From IMG/VR virus record IMGVR_UViG_3300029397_000001, positions 1 through 34,406 of that record: 34,406 nucleotides of DNA. One strand, given 5' to 3'. The notes beneath the pieces are model-generated. The model was not told where the DNA came from. It did no database searches and saw only the letters and a program-made list of their open reading frames with translations. The stretch comes from a virus. The position numbers and the translations under genes were made by a program. Below, one piece after another: positions 21,263 through 31,651 of the stretch (position 1 is its first letter; each line of letters starts with the position of its first letter).

Positions 21263-22741
21263 TTACAGGACGGCCAACGAGGCCAGGGTGATCTGCTGGA
21301 CGGAACCGCCGTCCATGTACCAGAAGGTCATGGGCGGCGTACCGCGCGCCTCGCGCACCTGCGGCGTGGCGTCCTTGATCTGGAGGTACCAGCCACGGGT
21401 CTGCAGCGTATCGGCGATGTCCACGCCGGCCTGGTTGTTCACCTGGGCCTTCTGCTGCGCGGACAGCGTCACGCCTGCCCGGATAGCGCCGAAGTTCGCG
21501 CCCGCATTGATCGGATCCAGGCAGGCCGCGTCGATCAGCGTGTAGCCGTCCAGGTTGTAGGGGATCGAGTTCACCTGCGTGAGCAGCGTCATCAGCGCCT
21601 GCTGGAAGGCGGCGTTGAGCCAGATTTGGTTCACATAGGTGTCGATCCACTCCCAGTTGCCGCTGATCTGCCCCGGGTAGAAGAAGCGGAAGCGGTCATT
21701 GCTGGTCGCATAGTCGCCGTAGAAGTTGTAACCATTGTCGATCAGCGTCTTCGCGGTCGTGGCGTCGGTCACCGAGAACGTCAGCCCCGACTGGCTCTTG
21801 AAAGCCAGCGTGATCCGGCCGTTCGTGCGCTCGAAGTCGATCGATGCCACGGCGGCCAGGACGAAGGCCGCGTGCTGGACATCCTTGTAGACCGGCACCG
21901 AGCCGGAATACTCGCTCGCCCGGATGCGCGCGGCCCAGCTGGTGGTGCTGCCCTGCTGCGTGGCCGCCACGTCGGTATCCCAGCCCACATAGGCGTAGCG
22001 ATTGCCCCGGCTGTTCGTCCAGGCCGAGAAAGCGACCTTGCCGTCGGTGTCGGGCTCGAACGTCGTCATGAACGACGCCCAGTTCTGGGTGATGTCCGTG
22101 ATCGCGCTCATGTTCGTAGCCGGCACACCGGCGTCGGCGCCCTGCGACAACACCGCGCCGGTGGCCTGCGTCAGCTTCAGGCCGGCCGCGATCGTGCCGC
22201 TGCCGTAGCTGATGGTGCTGGCCGCGCCATCGGTGGCCGAGGTGATCACGAAGGCCGCGCGCTGCGCGTCATAGGTGCACGAGGCGCCGAACGACGTGAA
22301 CGCGGCCTGGATGATCGAGGCGGCGTTCGAGAAGCTGGTGGCGGCCGACAGGTTGATCGTGCTGGACGTCTTCGGGGTGCCGTCAACGCTGACCGTCAGG
22401 ACGCCCGTCAGGGCCTGCAGCTGCGCCAGCGTGGTCGACGCCATCGAGCCGCCGCGCACGTAGGCGGCCACGGCCTCGGTCGGATACTGGGCGAACAGCA
22501 GGTTGCCCGGCTTGCGCGTCGAGTTGTCGAAGCCGTTGAAGTAGATGCCGGCCAGCGTCGCCTCGGTCGAGGTGGCGCCGAAGAAGCGCTCCACATCGCG
22601 CGCCGTGGCGAAGCTTTGGACGGTTCCGACCGGCACAGCCGTATCGGTGGTCAGGATCAGGCCGTTCAGGTCGAGCGCCGATCCGCCGGCGCCGATCACG
22701 CCAGGGACGACCTGGACGATTTCACTGGCGGGAATGGTCAT
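21263..22741 (-). CDS. Contractile tail sheath protein, DUF3383
   Basis: The ATG at 22741 gives 492 residues; the frame is open further upstream only as shadow. The N-terminus ([40 protein letters not shown]) and the repeated Thr/Ser-rich insertion are typical of DUF3383 sheaths. The C-terminal half ([58 protein letters not shown]) is the conserved sheath core. This protein shows the phage is a myovirus. It is the largest late tail gene besides the tape measure. Confidence 0.95.
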   Translation of the reverse strand: MTIPASEIVQVVPGVIGAGGSALDLNGLILTTDTAVPVGTVQSFATARDVERFFGATSTEATLAGIYFNGFDNSTRKPGNLLFAQYPTEAVAAYVRGGSMASTTLAQLQALTGVLTVSVDGTPKTSSTINLSAATSFSNAASIIQAAFTSFGASCTYDAQRAAFVITSATDGAASTISYGSGTIAAGLKLTQATGAVLSQGADAGVPATNMSAITDITQNWASFMTTFEPDTDGKVAFSAWTNSRGNRYAYVGWDTDVAATQQGSTTSWAARIRASEYSGSVPVYKDVQHAAFVLAAVASIDFERTNGRITLAFKSQSGLTFSVTDATTAKTLIDNGYNFYGDYATSNDRFRFFYPGQISGNWEWIDTYVNQIWLNAAFQQALMTLLTQVNSIPYNLDGYTLIDAACLDPINAGANFGAIRAGVTLSAQQKAQVNNQAGVDIADTLQTRGWYLQIKDATPQVREARGTPPMTFWYMDGGSVQQITLASLAVL

Positions 22742-22745
22742 AGCT

Positions 22746-23279
22746 TTAAGCTCCCGGAGGGTAGGTAGTGTCGACCTCGACGAAGTCAACGTGAAGTTCG
22801 TCCGCAAACTGCTGCGGCACGGTGATGGATGGGTTGAACTGCAGGATCGCGTCGACTGACCAGCGTTCCAGGTACTGATCCTCGCCGGTGATGAACGGCA
22901 GTTGCCGCGGCTCACCGGTGTAGAGCGGCTGCGCGCCGCTCGCCTTCAATGCGTCGCAGCCGTAGGAGCTGCGCAGCGCGATGCAGATGGCCAGGGCCAT
23001 GTCCTGCGCGCCGTCGCCGTAACAGTCGACCTGGGCATTCCACTGGGTGGGCCGGGTCAGGGTCATGGTGCCGGCGCTCGGCACGTCGGCGTAGGTGGTG
23101 CGCGGTAGGGACAACGCGGGCGCCAGGATGGGCGTGATGTACACGTAGCGCCCCGCTGGCGGCGGCACGCGGTTCTGCTGCCCGCGCACCACCTCCACCT
23201 GGTCCCCGACGATGACCTGCACGAACGCGCCCAGCGCCTCGACCAGGGCATCTTCGGTGAGGGAAACGGGAATGCTCAT
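22746..23279 (-). CDS. Tail terminator / neck protein
   Basis: The ATG at 23279 gives 177 residues. It has the layout of the LIC_12616-like neck proteins: [40 protein letters not shown] and [20 protein letters not shown], a motif that recurs in these families, then a C-terminal [20 protein letters not shown]. Lying just before the sheath gene, it probably caps the tail for joining to the head. Start and stop closely flank neighbours. Confidence 0.78.
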   Translation of the reverse strand: MSIPVSLTEDALVEALGAFVQVIVGDQVEVVRGQQNRVPPPAGRYVYITPILAPALSLPRTTYADVPSAGTMTLTRPTQWNAQVDCYGDGAQDMALAICIALRSSYGCDALKASGAQPLYTGEPRQLPFITGEDQYLERWSVDAILQFNPSITVPQQFADELHVDFVEVDTTYPPGA

Positions 23280-23653
23280 GGTGCCGCGTCCATCTGAAGG
23301 GTCACGCCGACCTTGCACCAGTCGGGCCAGGTCTCGAACACTAGGGTCACCAACCATACCTGGCCGCCGAAGACCAGCAGATCGCCGCCCTTGCCCAGCG
23401 GGCGCACAACGCCCTGGGTGTCGCCGTACATGTAGACGCTGCGCTGCACCCCCTGGATGTTCTGCGCCTCGAGGTGAGCCAGGTCCTTGCCACTCAGCGG
23501 CTGCACCTGCAGGCGCGCGGGCGCGTCCGGCTTGTACTTCGGCACCTGCTTGCGACCGGCGCCGATCTCGTAGCCATCGCTGGCGCGCAGCGTGCCGTCG
23601 ATCATCGGGTTCACGGCGGCGATGATCGGGCCGGCGATTCCGTGCAGGTTCAT
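23276..23653 (-). CDS. Head-tail joining protein, unnamed family
   Basis: A 125-residue protein within the connector block. Visible features are IAGPIIAAVNPMIDGTLRAS, KYKPDAPARLQVQPLSGKDL and a late VFGGQVWLVTLVFETWPDW. This beta-rich pattern with a tryptophan-rich end is found in stopper/neck proteins of this phage type. No catalytic motif. It overlaps both neighbours by four bases, supporting coupled synthesis with them. Confidence 0.75.
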   Translation of the reverse strand: MNLHGIAGPIIAAVNPMIDGTLRASDGYEIGAGRKQVPKYKPDAPARLQVQPLSGKDLAHLEAQNIQGVQRSVYMYGDTQGVVRPLGKGGDLLVFGGQVWLVTLVFETWPDWCKVGVTLQMDAAP

Positions 23654-24102
23654 GTGTCGACCTCGTAGTCCACGCTGTTCATCATGTGGCCGGTATCGAC
23701 CAGCGGCTTGGCGAAGCCCTTGCGAGCCACGGTGACAGGCGACAAGGCAGGACTGTCCAGGTTCCGGATGGATTCCTGCAACTGGCCTCTGATGCCCTCG
23801 CCCATCTGGCCGAGCGTCTTGTCGATGTCGTAGTCGTTGTTCTTGGCCACGGCGCCCAGGGCGCGCGGCCAGTCCTTCTGTTTCTCAGCGATCATCGCCC
23901 GGAAGAACGGCCGCGGCGGCTGGTTTCGGTCCGGCCGGCCAAACTCGTTGACGGCGGCCACAAGCGCGACCGGCGTACCGTCTGGGTATGTCGCCCCTTC
24001 CAGGAACCCCACGCGCAGCGAGCCGCCGTCGCCCAGCTTCTTGGCCATGTCCTCCAGCCGCCGCACCAGGGCCTGGCCGCCCTTCAGGCCTACGGTCGCC
24101 AT
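23650..24102 (-). CDS. HK97 gp10-like tail/neck component
   Basis: The ATG at 24102 gives 150 residues; upstream codons are Arg-rich shadow of the connector gene. It reads GGQALVRRLEDMAKKLGDGG, SLRVGFLEGATYPDG, VALVAAVNEFG and QPPRPFFRAMI, the last being characteristic of HK97 gp10/virion-morphogenesis proteins. These join or terminate the tail at the head. The C-terminal half is helical and ends GHMMNSVDYEVDT, also usual. Confidence 0.85.
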   Translation of the reverse strand: MATVGLKGGQALVRRLEDMAKKLGDGGSLRVGFLEGATYPDGTPVALVAAVNEFGRPDRNQPPRPFFRAMIAEKQKDWPRALGAVAKNNDYDIDKTLGQMGEGIRGQLQESIRNLDSPALSPVTVARKGFAKPLVDTGHMMNSVDYEVDT

Positions 24103-24106
24103 GGAA

Positions 24107-24520
24107 TCACCAGGGGACCGCGTAGCCAGTCGGCGCGGGCCGGTAGCGACCCACCCGGTACTTGGCCGTGGCCTCCCAATACTGGGCGCCATAGCCGGTC
24201 TGCGCGTACCACTGCGCCGAGCCCGGCGCCACGTTGTACTCGGCCGAAACCGAAACCGAGCCCTCCGTGGCGCTGCTGATCCGGCCCACCAGCGGCCGCG
24301 GGCCCTGGCCGTTCTCGCCATAGGTCAGCGCCGCGACGTGGGCCGTCAGCAAGTACAGGAGCACCTTGCGCTCGTCGACGTCACAGACCGCGCTGCTGTC
24401 CTTGTTGCTCAGGTACAGCGTGGCCATGCTGAATGCATGGTTCAGCTGCTGATCCGTGAGCGTCGCGAAGGACGGGTAGATCTGCCGGAACTCGGCGGGG
24501 TCAAAGACGACGACAGCCAT
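24107..24520 (-). CDS. Head-tail connector protein, DUF4054
   Basis: A 137-residue protein. The start VVVFDPAEFRQIYPSFATLT is the classic DUF4054 opening, followed by LNHAFSMATLYLSNKDSS and KVLLYLLTAHVAALTYGENG. The C-terminal part (QWYAQTGYGAQYWEATAKY) is also family-like. These helical proteins form a ring below the portal, like HK97 gp6. It is four bases from the gp10-like gene. Confidence 0.9.
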   Translation of the reverse strand: MAVVVFDPAEFRQIYPSFATLTDQQLNHAFSMATLYLSNKDSSAVCDVDERKVLLYLLTAHVAALTYGENGQGPRPLVGRISSATEGSVSVSAEYNVAPGSAQWYAQTGYGAQYWEATAKYRVGRYRPAPTGYAVPW

Positions 24521-24529
24521 GGGCCGCTC

Positions 24530-24862
24530 CTAGTTTTTCTGATCGGGCACGCGCTCGAGGCCCTTGCCGGGCTTGTCGGGGTCCAGGCCTTCCAGGCCAC
24601 TCTTTTCGCCCTTGCGTTCCTTGGCCTTCGAGATGGCGCTGCGTTCGCCGCCTTGGGCGAAGATCAGCTCCTTCTTCAGGGGTTGGAAGTCGGGGTACAG
24701 CTTCGTCCAGGCTTCCCAGAAGTCGGCGGCCACTTCGGTGAGGCCATGGCCTGCGATGGCGTCCGGGTGATTGGCGCCGTTCAGCACCACCGGCTCTTTG
24801 GCGCCCGGGATGTCCAGGATCAGCCCATTGGGCAACTTGCACGCGACGGTAACGGTCGACAT
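24530..24862 (-). CDS. Unknown small structural-region protein
   Basis: A 110-residue protein between the capsid and connector genes. The first half is folded-looking (KLPNGLILDIPGAKEPVVLN, HGLTEVAADFWEAWTKLYPD); the second half is charged and Lys/Glu-rich (SKAKERKGEKSGLEGLDPDK), probably disordered. Proteins like this are common at this spot in related phages but unnamed. It lies just downstream of a terminator that follows the major capsid gene. Confidence 0.7.
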   Translation of the reverse strand: MSTVTVACKLPNGLILDIPGAKEPVVLNGANHPDAIAGHGLTEVAADFWEAWTKLYPDFQPLKKELIFAQGGERSAISKAKERKGEKSGLEGLDPDKPGKGLERVPDQKN

Positions 24863-24875
24863 TTCTCTTCCTCGA

Positions 24876-24903
24876 ATAAAAAGGGGCGCCGGATTGGCGC
24901 CCC
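24876..24903 (-). terminator. Terminator after the major capsid gene
   Basis: On the minus strand GGGGCGCC-AATCC-GGCGCCCC is followed by TTTTTATT. It lies 23 bases beyond the capsid stop and before the connector genes, so it would reduce transcription of tail genes relative to capsid. Confidence 0.88.
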
Positions 24904-24925
24904 TGGTCGTTGCTGGAGACCTGCG

Positions 24926-25951
24926 TTACACGCCGATCATGCTGGCAATGGCCATCGGAACCTTGATGACCGCGCCCCAGGTGCCCTGCGACTTCTTCTG
25001 CTTGAAGCTGGAGGTGTCGCGGACGATGGCATGGGCGCGCATCTTCTCGGTGAAGGCGGCGGTGCCCACGTTTTGGCCTTCGATCGAGTCGGCGATGAGC
25101 TGCACCAGCTGGCCCGAGCCCGTGGCGTACTGCACGGCGGTCTCGACGGTCAGGTTGGGGAAGTTCTTGGCCAGCATGTCGCTGACGTTGACGTTGTACT
25201 GGTTCGTCTTCGTCAGGTTGACTTCGATCTCGGGCGACATGCACAGCTTCAGCTTGTCGCGCCGCGTGACCAGGCCGCGCGTCTGCGCAACCAGCTGGCC
25301 GTAGATCTTCACGATGTCGTCGTAGACCGCTTGGCCATCCTTGCCCGACCAGAGGGTCACGCCGCCGACCGAGATCGGGGCCACCGGCGCCGACAGGTTC
25401 GGATCGTTCAGCAGGCCGTAGTTCTGCAGGCCGGCGATGCCGAAGAAGTAGCTGTTGTCCTGGAACTTGTTCAGCACCAGGGCGGACGCGATGTTCAGTT
25501 CCGACGCCCAGTTGATCTTCGCCTGGCCGGCCATATCCAGCTCGCGCTCACCCCATTCCGTCATGGTCTGGTAGTGGTACGACTGGCGCTGGGGGAAGTT
25601 CGTATTCGCGCCGGCGCGGCCGTTGTTGTTGAAGTCGCCGTAGGACGACACTTCGCCCGTGGATTCCACCACCGGGAAGGTGGCGGTCAGGGTCGTCCAG
25701 TCGCCTTTCTTCGACTCGCCCAGGATCACGGCGCCCTGCATCGGCGTCGTGAGGACACGGGTCAGCTCGGGGTCGATGTAGTTCAGCAGGTAGCCCGGGA
25801 TGCCCGAGTTGCTGACCGTCACCAGCGGGCCGGCCGCGTCCATGGCGAAGCCATAGTCGCTGCGGAAGCCCTCGGGCAGGTAGTCCTGAGCGCCCGGGAA
25901 CACGATGCCGAAGCGCTTCTCCAGCATCGCGAGGTCTTGATGTCGTTTCAT
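24926..25951 (-). CDS. Major capsid protein, DUF2184
   Basis: A 341-residue capsid protein of the DUF2184 type (HK97-like fold). Features include [40 protein letters not shown], a long region [20 protein letters not shown], then [20 protein letters not shown] and [20 protein letters not shown]. There is no long N-terminal scaffold, so scaffolding probably comes from the DUF2213 protein upstream. The gene is followed by a strong terminator. Confidence 0.95.
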   Translation of the reverse strand: MKRHQDLAMLEKRFGIVFPGAQDYLPEGFRSDYGFAMDAAGPLVTVSNSGIPGYLLNYIDPELTRVLTTPMQGAVILGESKKGDWTTLTATFPVVESTGEVSSYGDFNNNGRAGANTNFPQRQSYHYQTMTEWGERELDMAGQAKINWASELNIASALVLNKFQDNSYFFGIAGLQNYGLLNDPNLSAPVAPISVGGVTLWSGKDGQAVYDDIVKIYGQLVAQTRGLVTRRDKLKLCMSPEIEVNLTKTNQYNVNVSDMLAKNFPNLTVETAVQYATGSGQLVQLIADSIEGQNVGTAAFTEKMRAHAIVRDTSSFKQKKSQGTWGAVIKVPMAIASMIGV

Positions 25952-25955
25952 GTCA

Positions 25956-26441
25956 TTACCCCAGGTTGGTGGAGGTGATCTTGATCAGCGCGCCGACGGC
26001 CCCCGCGCTGGCGACGAACCAGTCGGTTTCGGTGCTGCCGGCGATGGTGGCGCCAGCGGCACCGGTGGAAATGGTGCCGTCCGTGTTGGAGGCGAACACC
26101 TTCTGGCCGATCGTCGCCACGGTCTTGGTGGCCGCCCAGAAGTCGCCCAGGTTGTGCAGGGTGACGCCCAGACCGGCCGGGATGACCATGGTGGACTCGG
26201 CCAGCCAGATGGTGATGACGCCCTGCTGCTCACGGTGCACGAAGCCCGTGGGCACGCCGGTGCCGGCGTTCGTGACCTTGCCGTTGGCGTCAGCCCAGGC
26301 GAAGCGCCCGACGGTCACGCCGGCGGTGTCCGCCACCAGCGCGCCGGGGCCGGCCAGGACAGTCGAACGCGGGTTCGAGCTGGCGAAGTCGCCGGCAACC
26401 GCGGCGGCGGGTTCGATGTAGACCTGTTTCTGGAAGCCCAT
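25956..26441 (-). CDS. Capsid cement/decoration protein
   Basis: A 161-residue, Gly/Ala/Thr-rich beta protein: [59 protein letters not shown] and [15 protein letters not shown]. This is the layout of structural cement proteins that stabilise the capsid surface and are encoded directly before the DUF2184 capsid gene. The C-terminal end is variable. It abuts the DUF2213 gene with no gap. Confidence 0.82.
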   Translation of the reverse strand: MGFQKQVYIEPAAAVAGDFASSNPRSTVLAGPGALVADTAGVTVGRFAWADANGKVTNAGTGVPTGFVHREQQGVITIWLAESTMVIPAGLGVTLHNLGDFWAATKTVATIGQKVFASNTDGTISTGAAGATIAGSTETDWFVASAGAVGALIKITSTNLG

Positions 26442-27809
26442 TTAGATCACCTTCGGCTGATGGGGGTAGCGCTGGTTGAAGCTCTGCACCGAGGCCGAGT
26501 CCATCGCCACACGCGGGGTTTGGGGAGCCTGGTCTTGCGCCTGCAGCATCTTGACCAGCGCGCGGTACGCCGAGGGCGGCGTATCGGTCAGGTCGACACC
26601 CTTGGCATCCAGGGCCATCTTGTAGACCGCCTCGGCCGAGTCCTGGGCGACAATCTCTCCGAGGATGGGCCGGCATTCCTGCTCGGCGGTGCGGATTTCG
26701 GTCCAGCGCTTGACGGCGGCCTGCTCGCCATCCTTCTGCGCCTTGGCCAGCGCGGCGTCCATGGCCTGCTTGGTCACGGGCGCCGGCGGCGTGCCGGGCG
26801 TGGGCGGCGGTTCGTCGTTGGCCGCGGCCGGCTCGCCGAGGGCAGCCATGACGCGCGCGGCTTCTTCCGGGCCCAGCTTCTCGCCGAGCATTTCGCGGAT
26901 CTTGCCCATCAGCTCGTCGTCTTGAGCGACCGGCTTGGGCTCGACGGTGTCGTCGTCCTCGTCCTCGCCGATCGGCGCGACGGTCGGGTCGGTGAAGACC
27001 TCGATGACTTCTTTCAGGTCTTCCAGGTCGGCGTCCTGCGCCAGCTTGCCCTTGAAGTGGTTCTGCATGGCGCGGATGATGCGCGGCTGCTCGGACTTCA
27101 GGTTCTTGCGGCTGACGCCCTTCAGGAAGGGGGTCAGGTCGCCCAGTGCCGCGTCCTGGGCCAGCCGGGGCCGGATATGCGCCCCGAGTGCCCCGGCGAC
27201 GACGGCGGCGGTTTTGCTCAGTTTCATTTTCGGGATCTCCGAAGGGTTGAGGGTACTGCTGTCGCCTACGACGACGTCCGGGCCTGCGCGGCCCACTTCG
27301 ACAAGCGCGACGTGATTGCCGCGGATGTCTCGCATCACCCCGTCGTGTGCGACGCCTTCATAGACGCCGGGCGTCATGTCGGCCCGGTAGCGATAGGCGC
27401 TCGAAAGCTCCTTTTGCTCTTCGGATTCGATCAGCGCGATCGCGACGGCGTCCCACACGACGAGGGAATTCTTCAGGTACGGCGCCCGGTAGGAGGCGTT
27501 CGAACCCGTGGCCCCGACCACGAACTCTTTCTGCGGCTCGGCGGCCGAGACGGGGATGTGCTTGGACAGCAGCGGGATGTTGTTGAAGGTCGACGCCGCC
27601 TTCTCCAGTTCCTGCGGGTCACGCAGCAGGAAGTAGATCCGGTTGGCGTCGAGCCCCAGGGCCTCCCAGTCCGGGATTTCGTTGCCGCGGTACGGGTTGA
27701 CCGTGGCCTTGCTGATATTGCTGATTTCGACGTGCATCCGCCCGTCCACGTCGATCCGGCGGACGGTGGCGCGGTCGAAAGCCAGGCCGTGGTGGTTCTG
27801 CTGTGTCAT
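26442..27809 (-). CDS. DUF2213 protein, likely prohead protease with scaffold
   Basis: The ATG at 27809, in an ATGA overlap with the MuF-like gene, gives 455 residues. The N-terminal 190 match DUF2213: [16 protein letters not shown]-like [60 protein letters not shown] and [20 protein letters not shown], with His at [20 protein letters not shown]. The C-terminal half is charged, acidic and helical with a Pro-rich linker ([13 protein letters not shown]) and ends [13 protein letters not shown], which fits a scaffolding domain. Protease activity is inferred from the family's position and the Ser/His pattern. Confidence 0.88.
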   Translation of the reverse strand: MTQQNHHGLAFDRATVRRIDVDGRMHVEISNISKATVNPYRGNEIPDWEALGLDANRIYFLLRDPQELEKAASTFNNIPLLSKHIPVSAAEPQKEFVVGATGSNASYRAPYLKNSLVVWDAVAIALIESEEQKELSSAYRYRADMTPGVYEGVAHDGVMRDIRGNHVALVEVGRAGPDVVVGDSSTLNPSEIPKMKLSKTAAVVAGALGAHIRPRLAQDAALGDLTPFLKGVSRKNLKSEQPRIIRAMQNHFKGKLAQDADLEDLKEVIEVFTDPTVAPIGEDEDDDTVEPKPVAQDDELMGKIREMLGEKLGPEEAARVMAALGEPAAANDEPPPTPGTPPAPVTKQAMDAALAKAQKDGEQAAVKRWTEIRTAEQECRPILGEIVAQDSAEAVYKMALDAKGVDLTDTPPSAYRALVKMLQAQDQAPQTPRVAMDSASVQSFNQRYPHQPKVI

Positions 27810-28609
27810 GGGTCGAATCCCGGGATGATGCTGATGGCCACGCAGCGGCAGTTCGGCAGCTCGCCGGGGCGGATGTACTCGCCGTCGATGAGCATGCCCT
27901 TGTCCACGTCGTAGACCTTGCCGTCGACTTCCTGGTGCGACTTGCGCGGGTGCTTGCCGCCGCGCGAGTGCCGCCACTTGGCCTGTTTGATGCCGAGCCC
28001 CTGCTGGCGCACCCGCGTGATGGTGGCCGTGGCCTTGTTGTTCTGGTCGCGGGCGATGAACGCCGCGCGCCGCTTGGTGACGCCGTAGCGCTTCTGCAGA
28101 TCCTCGACCAGCCCTTCCAGGTCACGGCCCTGGGTCACGGACCGCATGACCATGCCCTGCACGTCCTGCAGGTGCTCGGCGGCGATCGACTTGATCAGCC
28201 CGACGTTCTCCTGCACGGTGGCCTGGAACACGTCGTTGGCGGCTCGGGTCAACTGGAACTGCACGCTGAACCCCTTCTGCCGCAGGGCATTGCGCAGCGA
28301 GTTGTCCGCCGCGCTCATCGAGGTCTCGGCGAACTCGCTGGCCACCGGCTGGGCTGCCTCGTCGAATCGGCGCTGCCACTGCTTGGCCAAGCGCCGCATC
28401 ATCTTGGTCAGCGCCATGGCCGGGCTTTCGTCCTGGGCGATCTCGGGCACGTTGCGCCGGTATGCCGCCGTCAGCCAGTACACCAGGGAACGCTGCATCT
28501 CATCGATGAGGCGGTCCAGGCGCTTGCGGTAGGCCGCTTCGATTCCCTGGTTGGCGTGCACGGGGCGCAGCGGCACCTCGCGGCCGGTAGGGGAAACGAG
28601 GTCAGGCAT
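27806..28609 (-). CDS. MuF-like head morphogenesis protein
   Basis: The ATG at 28609 gives 267 residues. It reads [40 protein letters not shown] and, at the C-terminus, [20 protein letters not shown], then [13 protein letters not shown], the PNCRC motif being diagnostic of phage Mu gpF relatives. These minor head proteins associate with the portal and may be injected. It overlaps the portal gene by eight bases. Confidence 0.92.
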   Translation of the reverse strand: MPDLVSPTGREVPLRPVHANQGIEAAYRKRLDRLIDEMQRSLVYWLTAAYRRNVPEIAQDESPAMALTKMMRRLAKQWQRRFDEAAQPVASEFAETSMSAADNSLRNALRQKGFSVQFQLTRAANDVFQATVQENVGLIKSIAAEHLQDVQGMVMRSVTQGRDLEGLVEDLQKRYGVTKRRAAFIARDQNNKATATITRVRQQGLGIKQAKWRHSRGGKHPRKSHQEVDGKVYDVDKGMLIDGEYIRPGELPNCRCVAISIIPGFDP

Positions 28610-30152
28610 TGGCGTCGTCCTGCGGTTCGTCGTCCAGGGGCGGCGGCGCGCCCGGCACCGAGTCAGGCACGCCGTCGGCGTCATCGTCGGCCAGGTCCAG
28701 CGAGTGGTATCCATTCGTCTCGTCCGCTGCCACGCGCTCGCGCTCTTCCTGCGGGCTGATGGCGCCGGACTCGATTAGCACTGCGCCGGTGTCCGCGTCC
28801 AGCTTGCGCACCTCGGCCTGTTCCTTCTCGCTCATCTGCCACAGCGGCACGAAGCTGAAGGTGATGTCGGGGTCGATCTCGCCGAACTCGCTCAGCTGGA
28901 TCACCTCCAGGCACTGCTGCAGCGGGTCGCGGAATACCGCCTCCTGGGCCGACAGCATTTCGTCGTAGAAGACGCGGATTTCGCCCTCGGCGGTGGCGTT
29001 CAGTCCACTCGGCGCGATCCCCGTGTACTTCACCAGGGGGAGCCCAGGGACCACGCACAACTGCTCAAGCGACTGGTTCTGAAGCGCGTCCAGGCCCGTC
29101 AGCGGGACATTCTCGAAACCAAATTCCTCGGTGTCCTTGTCGGTTGCATAGGTGCCGCGATTGCTGCGCGTTCGATTGAACACATCGATCCGCGCGTACA
29201 CGTCATCACCCGGCCCGCCGCTCAGGATCGATTGCAAATTCGTCCGGAGTACCGGGATCGAGAACCCATCGATCAGGTTGGCCACCGCCTGACGCGTCTT
29301 CAGCCAGTTGTTGACGTAGGGAATCGTCAGCTGGGTCAACGACATGCCGCCGAAGTTGTACGACGGCTTCAGCAGGTCCGGCACCTCGCGCGACACAATG
29401 TTCAGCAGGCGCGTCGAATGCACCTGGCGGCCCAGCACAAACCATGATGTCGGCTTGTAGAAGTCCGGCCGCATCGGGTTGTCGCTGTTGTAGAGGTACG
29501 GCGTGGTCCAGACCGGGTCGATGACCTTGAAGCCCACCAGCGCGCCCTTGGTGATCTTGGCCGGGCTCTTGACCAGGATGGACTTCAGCTCATCCGGGTC
29601 GGCCCATGCCAGCATGCCGCTGGGCGTCTTCACGTCGATGTAGATCTGCGACCGGCCGAACAGACCGTCCTGCAGCGCGGCGAGGCGGAACTTGGCGCGC
29701 AGGCGGTGCCGGCGCATGGCCTTCTCGATGACCTCGAGCTTATCGCTCTTGTCGTCTTCGCCCTTGACCTCCAGCTTGATCCACTTCCGGGTCATCTCCT
29801 TGGCGATGACGTCGGACATCTTGCGGTACTCGGGGCGCTGGGATAGCTCGGCCAGGTAGGGGTAGCCGATGAAGCCCATCCCGGCGTAGGCCTCGCTCAC
29901 GTAGGCGTAGACCGGCTCCATGGCCTCGTCCATGGCCAGCATCGCCTGCTTCTTGTCGTCAGGAATGACGAATGGCGCCACGGCCGGACGCTTGAACTCC
30001 CCCACGGGCGTGGCCACGGGCTCGGCCGGCGGGATGTTCGCTTTCCCCAAGGCTTCCAGGCTGATTTTCATCCCGGGCTCGCGGCGCGCAGCCGGCTCCG
30101 CCGCGGGGGCCGTCGCCGGCGTCCTGCGGAGGATCCAGTCGAGTAGTTTCAT
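28602..30152 (-). CDS. Portal protein, DUF1073 family
   Basis: A 516-residue portal, the ring through which DNA enters and leaves the head. After a flexible Pro/Ala-rich start come YVSEAYAGMGFIGYPYLAEL, RPEYRKMSDVIAKEMTRKWI, LAALQDGLFGRSQIYIDVKT and, later, VVPGLPLVKYTGIAPSGLNA with a helical crown (YDEMLSAQEAVFRDPLQQCL). The end is acidic (DDDADGVPDSVPGAPPPLDD). This belongs to the DUF1073 portal type. It overlaps terminase by four bases. Confidence 0.93.
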   Translation of the reverse strand: MKLLDWILRRTPATAPAAEPAARREPGMKISLEALGKANIPPAEPVATPVGEFKRPAVAPFVIPDDKKQAMLAMDEAMEPVYAYVSEAYAGMGFIGYPYLAELSQRPEYRKMSDVIAKEMTRKWIKLEVKGEDDKSDKLEVIEKAMRRHRLRAKFRLAALQDGLFGRSQIYIDVKTPSGMLAWADPDELKSILVKSPAKITKGALVGFKVIDPVWTTPYLYNSDNPMRPDFYKPTSWFVLGRQVHSTRLLNIVSREVPDLLKPSYNFGGMSLTQLTIPYVNNWLKTRQAVANLIDGFSIPVLRTNLQSILSGGPGDDVYARIDVFNRTRSNRGTYATDKDTEEFGFENVPLTGLDALQNQSLEQLCVVPGLPLVKYTGIAPSGLNATAEGEIRVFYDEMLSAQEAVFRDPLQQCLEVIQLSEFGEIDPDITFSFVPLWQMSEKEQAEVRKLDADTGAVLIESGAISPQEERERVAADETNGYHSLDLADDDADGVPDSVPGAPPPLDDEPQDDANA

Positions 30153-31651
30153 GCACGCCTCAATGCGTCGGGGTTGATTTGCATCGGCCGCTTGGTGATC
30201 AGCTCGGCGAAGGCCCGTGAGAGCCCGTCGATCTGGTCGTCATGCTTGCCGTTCGGGAAAGACCGCATTTCGTCAATCAGTGGCTTGTTCCATTCGCCGC
30301 GCAGCATCAGCACGTTGCCGACGTTGACCTGGGCGGCGAACGGCTCGGCGCGCACGACCTTGTCGCCGCTTTCCGGGCTGCTCACGATCCGGTAGCCGGG
30401 CATGCCGCGCGTCAGGTACAGCACCTGCGTCCTGCCGGCCTGGCCCGGGTCCTGCGGGATGCTGATGCGCACCTGCCGGCCGTCCAGCGCCGCGGTGTTC
30501 TCCAGCGCCTTGTCGCGGCGGTCCGGGCCCCACTGGCCGCGCACCATGTCGCCGATCACGTACTGACCGGTCGGCAGGCGGCCCAGCTTCGGGCCGGCGG
30601 TGAAGTCGCCCGCGCCGTCGGTGCTGGCGAAGTCCCAGCCGCGCACCCAGTCGATGCGGCCGGCGGGCAGCGCGTCGATGACCTGGATCTGGTCAGGCTT
30701 GAAAAGGTCGCCATCCAGCGGCGTCGGCAACTGCTGATACAGCGACGACCAGGTGCGCGAGTTGCTTTCGAACTGTGCCCAGTGCTGGCGATCGAACCAT
30801 TCCGGCCAGAGGTATTCGCCCCTGGCGCGCCCGAGCGGGTCGCTGCCGACCTCACAGCGCGCCTGGATGCACAGCACCTCCCAGTCGTTGCCGTCCTTGC
30901 AGCGGATCAGCCCGCTTTCGCCCTTCCAGTCATCCGGCAGAATCCGGCCGGCCAGGTCGTCCTCGTGCCACCGAGTGGTGATCAGGACAATCCAGCCGCC
31001 GGGGATCAGGCGCGTCTTCAGGTCGTCTTCGTAGGCATCCCAGGTCTTGTTCCGGATCGTCTCCGAATTCGCCTGCTCGCGGCCCTTGATCGGGTCATCG
31101 ATGATGATGCCGTGCGCGCGGTTGCCGGTGATGCCGGACAGGATGCCGCAGGCCATGTACTCGCTGCCGTTGGACAGCGCGAATTCCTGGGCGGCGTTCG
31201 AATCCGACACCAGGGCCGCGCCCCAGATGTTCCGGTAGCGCGCCTGCTTGATGATCGAGCGCGTGCGCCGCCCCATCTTGCGGGCCAGGTCGTCGCCGTA
31301 GCTGGCCAGGATGACGCGCCGGCCGGGCGTGGCGCCCAGATACTTCGAAGGGAACACCACCGACGCATACGTCGACTTGGCGCTGCCCGGCGGCATGCAA
31401 ACGATCATCCGGCCGTGCCGGCGCTGGCTGGTCTCTTCCAGCTTGGTTAGCAGCAGGCGGTGGTGCACCGCCATAGTGGTCTCGATAGGCTCGAAAAACT
31501 CGGCGTCCGGGTCTTCCTCGTCCATCGGCCGGCCTGGAACCTCGATCGCGTTGGCGTACTGAAGGATGTCAGCCCTCGCCCGCCTCCGGATCAGCAGCTC
31601 CCGGGCCGCTTCCTGCCGCGAGGGCAAGTAGCTCTTCGTCTGTGAGGTCAT
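30149..31651 (-). CDS. terL: Terminase large subunit
   Basis: A 500-residue packaging motor. The ATPase has Walker A MPPGSAKST (86-94), Walker B IIIDDP (182-187) and a coupling motif LITTRWHEDDLAGR. The nuclease half has VRGWDFASTDGAGD (first acidic residue) and GKHDDQIDGLSRAF (last acidic pair). The conserved N-terminus QYANAIEVPGRPM shows the start is correct although it lies 83 bases inside the small-subunit gene in another frame. Confidence 0.96.
   Translation of the reverse strand: MTSQTKSYLPSRQEAARELLIRRRARADILQYANAIEVPGRPMDEEDPDAEFFEPIETTMAVHHRLLLTKLEETSQRRHGRMIVCMPPGSAKSTYASVVFPSKYLGATPGRRVILASYGDDLARKMGRRTRSIIKQARYRNIWGAALVSDSNAAQEFALSNGSEYMACGILSGITGNRAHGIIIDDPIKGREQANSETIRNKTWDAYEDDLKTRLIPGGWIVLITTRWHEDDLAGRILPDDWKGESGLIRCKDGNDWEVLCIQARCEVGSDPLGRARGEYLWPEWFDRQHWAQFESNSRTWSSLYQQLPTPLDGDLFKPDQIQVIDALPAGRIDWVRGWDFASTDGAGDFTAGPKLGRLPTGQYVIGDMVRGQWGPDRRDKALENTAALDGRQVRISIPQDPGQAGRTQVLYLTRGMPGYRIVSSPESGDKVVRAEPFAAQVNVGNVLMLRGEWNKPLIDEMRSFPNGKHDDQIDGLSRAFAELITKRPMQINPDALRRA

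Noticed and set aside
20210-22768. 852-residue plus-strand open frame across the sheath, tube and chaperone genes
   Set aside because: Its translation is His/Arg/Gly-rich without domains and lies opposite well-supported structural genes; long antisense frames are expected at this GC bias.
23837-25978. 713-residue plus-strand open frame opposite capsid and connector genes
   Set aside because: Same reason: antisense to the major capsid and connector genes, low-complexity translation and no ribosome binding site.
25950-27914. 654-residue plus-strand open frame opposite the DUF2213 gene
   Set aside because: Shadow of a supported minus-strand gene; composition dominated by Gly, Arg, Val and His.
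30242-31450. 402-residue plus-strand open frame opposite terL
   Set aside because: Antisense to a gene with complete terminase motifs; no recognisable domain.
31569-31651. Annotation error in the 83-base overlap of the terminase subunit genes
   Set aside because: Both proteins keep family-like sequence through the overlap on the terL side, and an 83-base overlap is within what phages show; treated as real.
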